DNA of 64,000 nucleotides from assembly GCF_000372725.1 (NCBI RefSeq), contig NW_005200385.1, positions 132,037-196,036 on the forward strand, in the 5' to 3' direction. Below are positions 1 through 8,458 of this stretch, piece by piece (the first letter of the stretch is position 1; each line of letters begins with the position of its first letter). The notes beneath the pieces were generated by a model that did no database searches, had not been told where the DNA came from, and saw only the letters and a list, made by a program, of their open reading frames with translations. A program made the position numbers and the translations under genes. This DNA is from Emiliania huxleyi CCMP1516. Its lineage: Eukaryota > Haptophyta > Isochrysidales > Noelaerhabdaceae.

Positions 1-630
1 GTCGATCATGTCCTGTGGGAGGGGGGAGAGAAGGGGGGGGGGGGGGGGTGAGGCAGAGGCGGTGCGGCGGGCAGGTGGGGGAGGTCTCGGGGAGGGCCTC
101 GGGAGGGCCTCGGAAGGGGGCGTGTGGGTTTGAAGAGAGAGCTGCAGGGGGTGGGGAGGTGGGAGGAGGGGGTGCCTGCAGCTCCTCCTCCGTCATGTTT
201 TCGCCGAGCTCCTTTGCGACCCGAGCTTCAGGTTCTTGAAGGAGATCTTGCCTGCTCGCCACAGCCCGAGGGGTGTGAAGAGGGGTGTGAGGAGGCGCCG
301 TTCACAGCTCGACGGCGCCAGGGCCTCGGAGGAGGAGATCGTTCAGGGTGGCCACGAGGGCGGAAGAGGGTGTCGGGCGGTCGTGTGGGTCGGCGGAGGT
401 GGCGCTGGCAGCGGCGGCGTGGTCGGCGGCGATGGCGGGCGGTATTCTGGGTGTGGAAGGGTCTCGCCTGCTTTCGTCGCTGCCTGTCTGGTGGCTGCAG
501 AGTCGTTCCCATGAATGCTTAGAGCCGTCTGGGTTGTTGCCTGTTCTCCTCAGCCTTAAGGTCTGAGTAGGCCTGGTCTATGGCTGCTGTGAAGCTGTCG
601 TTCAGGGTAGAGTTCCCCTGTTGGTCGATG
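1..630. other. G-rich low-complexity flank, no gene seen
   Basis: Purine-rich, G-run-rich DNA. Open frames exist on both strands, but all are Arg/Gly-rich frames created by composition, with no recognisable domain. No repeat copy shared with the rest of the window was noticed. Confidence 0.5.
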
Positions 631-2376
631 CTAATAATTGAGGCGAATTAATTCCTGTTGAGTGTTGTCTTCTGAGACCACTTCCGTGAGGGACGTGTGC
701 AGGCGGTGTGTGTACTGGAGTCGGATCTTGCCGCCATATCGTCTGACCGCGCTTCGGAAGGAGGTGAGGGCCCTGTAGTAGACTCGCTGCCATATGAACA
801 TGAAGCAAGGGACGTTGGCGAAGTCGTGATAGAAGATGTTGAAGGCGTGGCGGATGAAGGCGCAGGCCGCCTCGGGGAGCATCGTGTCGTAGTTCTCTTG
901 GTTAAAGATAATGGCTCTATGTGTCTGCGGGCGTACTGGGCCCTCCAGGACATCTCGGCAGAATGTTAGGCACTTTTCCCACAGTGGCTTACAGTGCATA
1001 CACTCGACTAGGTGTAGCATGCTCTCCTCGGCCACTCCACAGAGGCGGCACTTTTTGTCTTCTAGGCAGCTGCTTCTAGTTGGGGGTTGCGATTGCGGAC
1101 GTTGAGGGCCCTGTGAACATACTTCCTCCACTGTCTCTCCTCGGTGGCGTCTGAGAGCTCGGTTCCGAAGGAGAGCCGAAGACGAGGTCGAAATTAACGT
1201 CGAATCTAATACCGTGAGTCGTCGACTTCCAATTCTCGATACAGTTGGGTCGGACATCTTTGGTGATCTTGGAGGTGAGGTGATCCGTAATATTGTGGAT
1301 TGTGAGATCGGAGAGCTTGCGGTGTTTGCCGTTTTTTGTTCCCTTTTGCCCTTTCATTCGCCATCCCAATTATCTCGGGTAGACTCGGTGGGCTGGACCG
1401 ATGATGGCGTGTTCTTTTCGGCGTCGCCTCTCGCGGATCTCTTCGAGGGCCTCGCTCCCGTGTGTGGGTGGTGGCTCGGTTGGAGTATCGTCCCATGATT
1501 CGGTGGAAGCGATCATGTGGCCCGTCGGGTCGATAGTGTTGCCAGTTCGGTGGGGCCTGTTCGATGTGTCTAGCCAGAGCTCATGGTATGTGATCGTCGG
1601 TGCTTGGCCTTGTGGCGGGCTGTCAACTTCTGCGTACGCGTAGCTGATCTCGTGGGTGTCATAGTTGATGACGGCGACTATTTGTTTTGTGAGGTCGCTC
1701 TCAGGCGGGGCCTCGGCGGCCTCCCAGAGATTCTCGTCTATTGCCCCGAAGACTCTATCTAGGTCGTCCATCATGCGGTCTTCCAGCTCATCGGGGGCGA
1801 GGTCTGTGAAGAAATCCTTCCACTCGTTCTCATCGAAGGGGGTGCCTTCTCGGTCTATGAGGTCGAAGAAGTATGCAGTCTCCATCTCGTCCGTCCTGCG
1901 ACGGTGTATCATTCACTTTATGCCACCGTTGCATATCCGGATATGCAACGGTGGCATAAAGTGAAAGATACACCGTCGCACGTCCACAGCTCGACTCTCG
2001 CTTGCGGGAGATCTATCTGGAATCTCCAGTTATTCCATAGCGGCTCGGCTTGGATGTGGTGGCCGAGGAGGGAGCGGTTCTGTTTTATTTGGAGCTGCTG
2101 AAAGGCGACAAGGCATCGCTGTAGGTAGGGCGCGGTGCTGGGTATCTTGTTGACTGTCAATTCGTCCCAGGTTCTTTGTGGTGTACCTGTGTTAGTGCCA
2201 GTGCGCGCCAGTCCCGTGCCCAGTGTTGTGCGAGGGAGTTTTGTTGTAAGATTCTTTTGGCTTCGCAACTCTAGTACGGATCTGCCAAGGACGTCGTCGC
2301 TGAGCCAGTGAGATCTGCCACTTGCTTCCAACTTCCATGGAGCCTTCTCCTGGGGCACCAACTCCCACCTGAACAC
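631..2376 (-). mobile_element. Degraded non-LTR (LINE) retrotransposon, ORF2 3' half
   Basis: Minus-strand frames read like the part of a LINE ORF2 downstream of the reverse transcriptase. First comes a block with QIKQNRSLLG and PLWNNWRFQ (about 2100-1990), resembling the PLW.N segment of L1-like elements. Then an acidic block (1912-1370), a WRKYVHRALNVRNRNPQ segment near 1125, and a terminal zinc knuckle CRLCGVAEESMLHLVEC near 1050-1000, typical of LINE ORF2 C-termini. The pieces lie in three frames: the WRKYVHRAL segment is in a different frame from both its upstream part (NWKSTTHGIRFDVNF) and the downstream knuckle, so at least two frameshifts are present. The reverse transcriptase itself is not visible here. 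The family assignment rests on motif recall, not on a search. Confidence 0.55.
1897..1980. repeat. 84-bp near-perfect palindrome inside the LINE
   Basis: Arms 1897-1938 and 1939-1980 (42 nt each) are reverse complements with one mismatch and no spacer; the centre is TCCGGA at 1936-1941. The right arm is coding in the LINE frame (CDGVSFTLCHRC); the left arm is its inverted copy. It is either a real fold-back duplication or an assembly or cloning artefact. Confidence 0.9.
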
Positions 2377-2460
2377 TGCGGTTTTTAGGGATTTTTTAGC
2401 GGGCGATGCGTTTTACTACAAAAGAGAACAGCGCTTGGCGCGCAGCAGCCGGTGCAGCTT

Positions 2461-3566
2461 CTAGAGCGCATTGATTGCGCCCATCAAATTGACGCGCTTG
2501 CCTCCGAAGTGCAGCTCCGAGAGCGTCGCCTCGAAGTCGGCCTGCAACTTCTTGACCTTCGCGACCGCCGCCGCATACCGCGGGCGCGCCTCGGAGAGCT
2601 CAAGGCGCAGCTCCGCCTGCCGCGTGGCGAGGCTGCCCGCAAGCGCGCCCATCTTGCGCGCCGAGTCGAGCTGCTGCCGCAGCGACGCCTCCTGCCGTTC
2701 GAGGTACTTCGGCTCACCGAGCAGCAGCAAATGGCGCGTGTGCTCGCCCTCGAGTTCGGCACGCGCGCGCCGCACGCAGTCGCGCCGCGCCTACGCGCCC
2801 GCTCCGAGAAGGTGCCGAGAAGGTGCCGAGAAGGGTCCGAGAGGGAGCGCGCCCAACGCTGCCGCGCCGCGCCTCAATCTGCGCGCCGTCGAGCTCTAGG
2901 AAAGGGTCTGGGAAAGGTCTAGGAAAGGTCTAGGCGCCGCACCTCGATCTCCGCGCCGTCGAGCTGAAGCGCCGGCGGAAGCCCCTCGCTCGACGGCGCC
3001 TGAGGACATGTCTAGGAGAGGTCTAGGAGAGGTCTAGGAGAGGTCCAGGAGAGGCCTAGGAGAGGCCTAGGAGAGGTCTAGGAGAGGTCTAGGAGAGGTC
3101 TAGGAGAGGGCTAGGAGAGGGCTAGGAGAGGTCTAGAAGAGGTCTAGGAGAGGTCCAGGAGAGGCCGCCTCTGCCCGCTGGCTCAGGAAGCCATCGAGCT
3201 CGTGGAGGTCGTCGAGCAGCTCATCGCGCAGCGCCTAGTTGATTTCATTGGGTTTGGGTACCGGGTCGGTAGGGTGGAGGTCCTCGAGCAGCCGCATCAC
3301 GCAGCGCCTGTGGACATGTCCCAGCCATGTGAGGGACGCGTCATGGACGCGTCGGTCGGCCGTCCAGACAGGCAGCAGCGCTGTCGTGCGGCGCCTCAGC
3401 CTCAAACGTCTCGAACAGCGTCGGCTCGCCGCCGCCGCCGCCGCCGCCCGCGTCGCCGCCGCCCGCAACCTCGATCTCAAAGCCGCCCGCCTCGACTGTC
3501 CAGTCCACCTCAGCGCCGCCCGCGCCGCCCTCGCCGCCCTCGCCCGCCTCGATGCCCCAATCGACT

Positions 3567-3622
<56 letters not shown>

Positions 3623-5860
3623 CGCCTCGACCTCGATCGCCCAGTCGACGCCGCCGCCGCTCTCCCCACCGCCGTCCGCGCCGCCCTCCGCCGCCTCGGT
3701 TCCCTCCTCGCCCCCCCAGTCGATCCCGCCCCCCGCGCCACCACCGCCGCCGCCGCCGCCGTTTGCGCCGCCGCCGCCGCCGCCGTTTGCGCCGCCGCCG
3801 CCGCCCGCCGCCGCCTCGGCCTCGGCCGACGCCAGAGCCGACGACGCATCAAGGGCTTGCACTTTGCGCAACCGCGCCAGACTAGTCGCTGCAACCTCAT
3901 CCGCGTCCGCCACCGCCGCCGGCGCCGCAGTGCCGCCGCCCGCCACGGCGCCGCCGCCAGCCCCCTCGCCGCCCTTCGCCCCCTTTGCCTTGCCCTTTGC
4001 CTTGGCCGCCTAGGCAGCCACCTCGTGAGCTGTCCTGTGAGCTGTGTGCTGTGTGTCCAGCAGTCCAGACCCGGTGCTACGGCCGGTGACAGTGCGCCTC
4101 GTGTCGGCTCCCGAGCCAATCGTGTGCAACGTGTGCGTGTGGGCCCGTCCTCCATGCTAGGAGGTGTGTCAGACTGACTGGCTGCCTAGGCACACATCTC
4201 CCCATATCTCCCCATATCTCTGACGGCGGCCTGCTCCTCCTCCTGCAGGCAATATCTTCCCACATCTCCCCATATCTCCCCATATCTCCGAGCGCCAGGG
4301 CAACGCCACCTCTTGAGCTGCCGTCTGTGAGGCTCTCGTGTCGAGCGGTCCGGGGCCCACCTCTCCCCCCCTCTCCCCCCCTCTCCCCCCCTCTCCCCCC
4401 CTCTCCCCACATCTCCCCTGTGATCTTTTGTGTCCGGCGGTCCGGGACCCAGCGACTCGCCCGGCGACAGCGTGTGTGGCCTCGTGTCGGCTCCCGAGCC
4501 AGTCGCGCGCGCAGCGTGTGTGCGCGCGCGTGGGCCCCGTCCTCGATGCTAGGAGGCGTGTAGCACGGACAGGAAGGGTGTGTGTGCGCGTGTGTGTCGG
4601 CCGTCCTCCGTGCTAGCAGGTGTGGGGAGATGTGGGGAGATGTGGTGTGTCTCACGGGCTGGCGGACTGCCTTGCCAGCCCTGTCCGCGCCGTCCGCCGT
4701 CACGTCGGGTGGCGCCGCCTTGGCGCCGACGTCGGCGCCGAGCCTGGCGGCGGCCTAGCACCATACCTCCACAGTCTCGAACCCAGTGTGGGTTCAGTCC
4801 CATGGGTGGTGCGGTAGCCGCTCCTCGAGGCAGTGGCGGACGTACGCGAGGTAGTACTCAACCGCCCCACCCATCTCCTCGCTCTGGCAGAGCGCCGCGA
4901 CGCGCGCGAACCTGGTGTCGACGCGACAGGCGTGGGGTCTGAGACGGTGCGCAAACGTCGGCCCATCGCCCGTGCTGCGGGGAGATATGGGGAGATATGG
5001 GGAGATATGGGGAGATATGGGGACAGACATCGAGCTGCGGGGGAGGGACGCGGTATTGTGCAGAGTGCTCGTCGGAGCCCGTGCTGCGGGGAGATATGGG
5101 GAGATATGGGGAGACATGGGGAGATATGGGGAGATATGGGGAGATATGGGGAGTTATGGGGAGATATGGGGAGATGTGGGGAGATGTGGGGAGATAGGGG
5201 GAGATAGGGGGAGATATGGTATTGTGCAGACTGCTCGTCGGAGAACACGGGTGTGCATGCGGCATCTGGGCATCCGAGCGTCGCGCGCAGCAGCGAGCGC
5301 GACTCGCGCAGCCGCCGCCCGATCTCCTCGCGGGAGCAGTCGGTGCCGAGGCCCTTCTTGTCGCACGCAGCGACGTAGCGCTCCTCGGCCGCCGCCGCCA
5401 GCCGCTCGTACTCGCCCTGCCGCCGCACAAGCTCCGACAGCTCCTTCTCGGCGCGCGCCGCCTCCTTCTTCAGCGCGGGCAGCTCGTACCCGACGGCTTG
5501 CGCCATCGCCGAGGCGGCGTCGGCGAGGTGGATCGAGCCCGCCTCGAAGCGGCGGACGATGTCCGCCCACTGCGCCGTGTGCGCGTTCGAGTACCCGCCG
5601 AAGAGCGTCTTCTCGCCCAGCCCGGCGTCGAGCAGCGCCTGCATCACCGCCTTGGCGTCGAAGTACGTGAGCGACGCCCGCTCTGTCCCCGGCGGCACGA
5701 GCTGCGCGACCGCCGGCGCCTCGGCCGGCCGCTCGGCGGCGAGCGCAGCGGCGAGGCGGGCGTGCACGGTGCGCAAGCTCTTGGTGTAGCTGGCGCCGAC
5801 AATCCGGCGCTCCAGCAGCCACTCGGTCGTGCGGTCGAAGGGAATATCGACCACCTCCAT
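2461..5860 (-). CDS. CDK5RAP3: CDK5RAP3 / C53, UFMylation-linked ER-phagy receptor
   Basis: Homologue of CDK5RAP3 (C53), which works with the UFM1 ligase UFL1-DDRGK1 at the ER and links ribosome stalling to selective ER autophagy. Exon 1 starts at ATG 5860 (MEVVDIPFDRTTEWLLERR) and aligns with the human N-terminus through FGGYSNAHTAQWADIV and YELPALKKEAARAEKELSEL to about 5270. Exon 2 (4911 to about 4820) has AVEYYLAYVRHCLEE. Exon 3 lies near 4750-4690. Exon 4 (about 4011-3380) holds the disordered loop with four [IV]DWx motifs. Exon 5 (3228 to about 3160) reads ALRDELLDDLHELDGFLSQR, matching the human helix FLDELMELEIFLAQR. Exon 6 is about 3001-2935. Exon 7 (about 2793-2461) ends HFGGKRVNLMGAINAL, matching the conserved C-terminal VNLMG. 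Introns are packed with 10-11-bp minisatellites and introner-like sequence. Part of the region between exons 3 and 4 is unassigned. The gene may be intact, but several splice sites are approximate. Confidence 0.88.
3002..3160. repeat. 11-bp minisatellite (AGGAGAGGTCT)n
   Basis: About 14 imperfect copies of an 11-bp unit filling the CDK5RAP3 intron between exons 5 and 6. A smaller related tract, GGAAAGGTCTA, lies at about 2898-2935. Confidence 0.9.
4195..4425. repeat. CCCATATCTC and CCTCTCCCCC 10-bp arrays
   Basis: Two short decamer tracts (4196-4300 and 4355-4420) in the intron upstream of CDK5RAP3 exon 4. Confidence 0.75.
4755..4817 (-). repeat. Compact intron family B, copy 1
   Basis: About 63 bp on the minus strand, running from CTACCGCACC to GGTATGGTGCTAG and ending exactly at the start of CDK5RAP3 exon 3. 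The core is the inverted repeat GAACCC-ACACT-GGGTTC. Three other copies occur at 26983-27054 (+), 52325-52382 (-) and 53196-53256 (-), each in the sense direction of its host gene and each ending in TAG just before exon-like sequence. Confidence 0.75.
4975..5220. repeat. 10-bp minisatellite (GGAGATATGG)n in CDK5RAP3 intron 1
   Basis: Two blocks (4978-5025 and 5087-5218) of decamers with TAT/TGT/CAT variants, separated by sequence resembling the introner family (CTCTGCACAATACCG on the minus strand). Read in frame they give the HISPYLPISPH-type peptide, which is a repeat artefact. Confidence 0.9.
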
Positions 5861-6632
5861 GCGGCCTGGCGCCCTCGCGAGTAGGCTGCACACCCACGCT
5901 CTTGGAGCAGGAGCCCCGCCCCACGAGTCCCCGAAAACCTCGAGGTTCTCGAGGTTCGTGGGTTCGGGTACCGTGGGGTAGGGGAGGGTGGGTTCGGGTA
6001 CCGTGGGGTAGGGGAGGATGGGTTCGGGTACCGTGGGGTAGGGGATGGTTGGTCCCGGCCGTGGCCCGAGCGACTTGTGCCCATGACACGTCCGCGCCAC
6101 GTCCCCAGCCGTCAGGCTCCGCCGTCGGCTTCAACAGCGGCTGCACCATCCCTTTGAGACGCCGTTCGTATCCGACCCAGCGGAGCTGGGCGCGAGCTGC
6201 CCGCCGCGGGTGGCTGGGGACGCGTTCGAGCGCTCTTCACCCCCCCCTGGCCACTATTCGCAGACGCCGCCTTGCAGCTTGGACGTCAGTACTGTCTCGT
6301 CGTTGGCCGCCGCTGCGAGCGAGGCCGCCTGTTCGTCGGCTCTTGATGCGGGCATGCGAAGGGTGCGGAGAGAGGCGATGGAAGGCCGGCAAGTGCGGGG
6401 GCCGTCGCGTTGGCACAGGTTCCGCGGCGCGTGCGTTGCATCGGGAGAAACTGTGAAGTCATTCATGACCGGTCTCAATGCCCCCTGCGCGCGGGCCTTC
6501 TAAGCCCGCGGGTAGTCTCCCCCCATCCCCAGGGCCTCCAGGGCCCGCACCTCAACCTCTCACAGACCAGCGCACAGCGCCATCCGAGGTATTTTCTTCT
6601 CAATAACAAGGCTGTGAACATGAGCGACAGAG
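5861..6632. other. Intergenic; 28-29-bp tandem repeat at 5949-6055
   Basis: Holds about 3.5 copies of a unit containing GGTTCGGGTACCGTGGGG. The reverse-complement motif recurs inside an intron near 27110-27165, so this is a dispersed minisatellite family. The rest is GC-rich with no supported gene. A partial copy of the CTCACAGACCAGCGCACAG module (see 10289-10546) lies at about 6552-6620. Confidence 0.7.
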
Positions 6633-7034
6633 GTGGCGGCGGGCGGCGGCGGCGCGTCACGACCTTCTCTGCAGCACCCGTCGCTCGTACGCTCGAAGGC
6701 CGGGGGCGCGTACGCCGCCTACCTCGCAGACGGCGGAGGCGGCGTGCCCCTGTGGCGGAGCAGCGCGGAGCGGGCCAACGCGCGCCGGCTCGAGGCGGCG
6801 GCCGCCGGCTACGACGGAGACAGCTTCCGCTGGCAGCACCCCGTGCAGACGAACCAGCTCTTCCTCTCGCTGCCTTGCACACCGCGGGGCGACGCGCTGG
6901 TCCGGGCTCTCGGCACGGTCGGCGGCACGCCCTAGGACAGCGAGGAGGAGGGCCGGCAGTGCGTACGGCTCGTGACGGCGTTCGACACGCCGGCGGCGGT
7001 GGGCGCCCTCGAGGCGGCGCTGAGGGAGGAGTAA
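6633..7034 (+). pseudogene. Relic resembling the C-terminus of threonine aldolase
   Basis: The frame reads LRRLEAAAAG-like sequence, then HPVQTNQLFLSLP, GDALVRALG and RLVTAFDTPAAVGALEAAL. This pattern (V.TN.vF...RLVT..D....V.aa...) is that of the small C-terminal domain of PLP fold-type I threonine aldolases. An in-frame TAG at 6933-6935 interrupts it, and the catalytic large domain is absent. The TAG sits in CCTAGG, the same hexamer that marks intron ends elsewhere here, so an unrecognised splice is possible. The family call is tentative. Confidence 0.35.
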
Positions 7035-7088
7035 AAATGTATCAGAAAACCTCACAAAAAGGTCGCGAGAGATTTAATTTTTCCATCT

Positions 7089-7340
7089 CTGATTCTTTTT
7101 GTCCAGGAGTCGCTTAGGCGGCTCCAGTGGTGTACCTGCGCGTGTTAGTGCCAGTGCGCGCCAGTCCCGTGCCCAGTGTCGTGCGAGGGAGTTTTGTTGT
7201 AAAATTCTTTGTTGTCTAGCACGCGCCAGTTCGCACCTGTGTCGAGCCTGTCTGCTGTCAGAGAGAGTTCTTTTGTTTAAATTCTTTGTTGTATTGTAAA
7301 ATTCTTTTTGTCCTCGCAGGCGTCTTAGGCGGCTCCCTTG
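7089..7340 (+). promoter_or_regulatory. Tandem copies of a dispersed promoter-like module
   Basis: Contains GCTTAGGCGGCTCC, GTGCGCGCCAGTCCCGTG, GTGCGAGGGAGTTTTGTTG and repeated AATTCTTT motifs. Matching blocks occur at about 2182-2256, reversed upstream of the RCC1 gene (9893-10006), upstream of the membrane gene at 22780-22840, and reversed at about 61556-61595 upstream of the TPR gene. The position just before coding frames suggests core-promoter or 5'UTR sequence. Confidence 0.5.
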
Positions 7341-7971
7341 GTGTACCTGTGTTATGGCATCGTCAAAGCAGTGTACCTGCTGTTCCTCAACTTGGCTGTT
7401 GGAACCTGCTTGGGCCTCTTGTACTTGGTGTCACGCTTGTATGCACAGCTGTCCTTTTGGATGCCCACGCTCGAGGACAAGATCTGGTATGTGAAGAACA
7501 AATTGCAGGGAGGCGCGATGTACTGGGTCAATCGGGCGCAGGAAATTGTGCTGGTGTGGCTCCTACCTGCCACGCTATTGATGGGCTGCCCCATTGCGTA
7601 CTCTTATTGGGGTCTGTTTGCTATTATCCCGCTCGGCATCACCATTGGCAGATCTAGGGTACCATACTTTAACGACAACTACGCGGCCCGGCGGTCGATC
7701 TGCGCCTTCTCAGCGGTGGAGCGGATGTGGGCGGTACGTGCGGACCGCGTGGTGCTGCGATGGCTTGACGAGTGCGACTCCCAGCGTCGACGTTTCGACC
7801 CGACGGAGCCTCTGCTGCTCCGGGGGGGGCGGTCTGCAGACCACCCGGCCGAACTTCAGAGTGGCGGGACTCCTCAAATACCGCTCAAACGCCCACGATG
7901 TTGTGGAGGGGACATATGCTGATGATCCCGGCCCGATTGGGTCGCTCAGAAAGCTTCTGGGCGGTCGTTAA
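7338..7971 (+). CDS. Small polytopic membrane protein, frameshifted at a G run
   Basis: Not recognised. The frame opens at 7338 (no ATG there; the first in-frame ATG is near 7459, so an upstream exon or non-AUG start is possible). It shows two or three hydrophobic segments: LLFLNLAVGTCLGLLYLVS, VLVWLLPATLLMGCPIAY and YWGLFAIIPLGITIG. A charged C-terminal tail follows. At the run of eight G near 7824 the coherent frame changes: downstream, NFRVAGLLKYRSNAHDVVEG to KLLGGR* (ending 7971) is more protein-like than the zero frame, which ends at 7922. This is either a homopolymer sequencing error or a real one-base change. Confidence 0.5.
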
Positions 7972-8458
7972 GGTTCGCTCCCCGCACACCGGCCCGGAAG
8001 TATGGTACCCTAGACAGACCGAGATCTGGAGCGCCACAAACGGGTGCGCGAAATATCAGCTGGCTCGCGCAAAGGCCATCGTCGGCCCGCAGGGCGAGTC
8101 GCAAGAGTAGCGATTGCGTGCTGCATAGTGATTGAGAGTCCGGGTAGGGCCTAGGGGCTTCAGTGCTACTGTAATGCGAACTACCTGCGCGTGAGCCGAG
8201 GTATCGTGAGCGGACGCGCCTGCCCGAGTGCCCGCGACCACGGGACGGGATCAGTGCTGCAACCTATCTACTCAAAAAGTACTCTCCTGGGGAGGTTATA
8301 GACTGTGTGGTCCCTCGACCACCGAGCCTCGAGTGATCACTCCCTCCGGCCACGCAGGTAGGTATTTAGGTAGGTAGTAATATACTTACTGGCACACAGC
8401 TAGCACTCAAGGCCGTCCCCCACACGTTGGCTGCTCAGCCGAGGTAGGTACGCCCTTC
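7972..8458. other. Intergenic, nothing recognised
   Basis: Space between the membrane gene and the 3' end of the RCC1 gene. A short frame continues to about 8110 without domain features. GTAGGTA-type runs occur near 8358-8385. Confidence 0.4.

Noticed and set aside
3202-4177. Long plus-strand Arg/Ala/Pro-rich frames over CDK5RAP3 exon 4
   Set aside because: Antisense shadows of the (GCC)n tract; the minus frame carries the DWG motifs and family matches.
4764-4800. tRNA gene or tRNA-derived SINE from the GGGTTCGA core
   Set aside because: No A box, acceptor stem or cloverleaf; all four copies end at exon acceptors, so an intron family explains them better.
4978-5218. HISPYLPISPH repeat 'protein'
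   Set aside because: Translation of an intronic decamer array; the same peptide appears wherever the array occurs.
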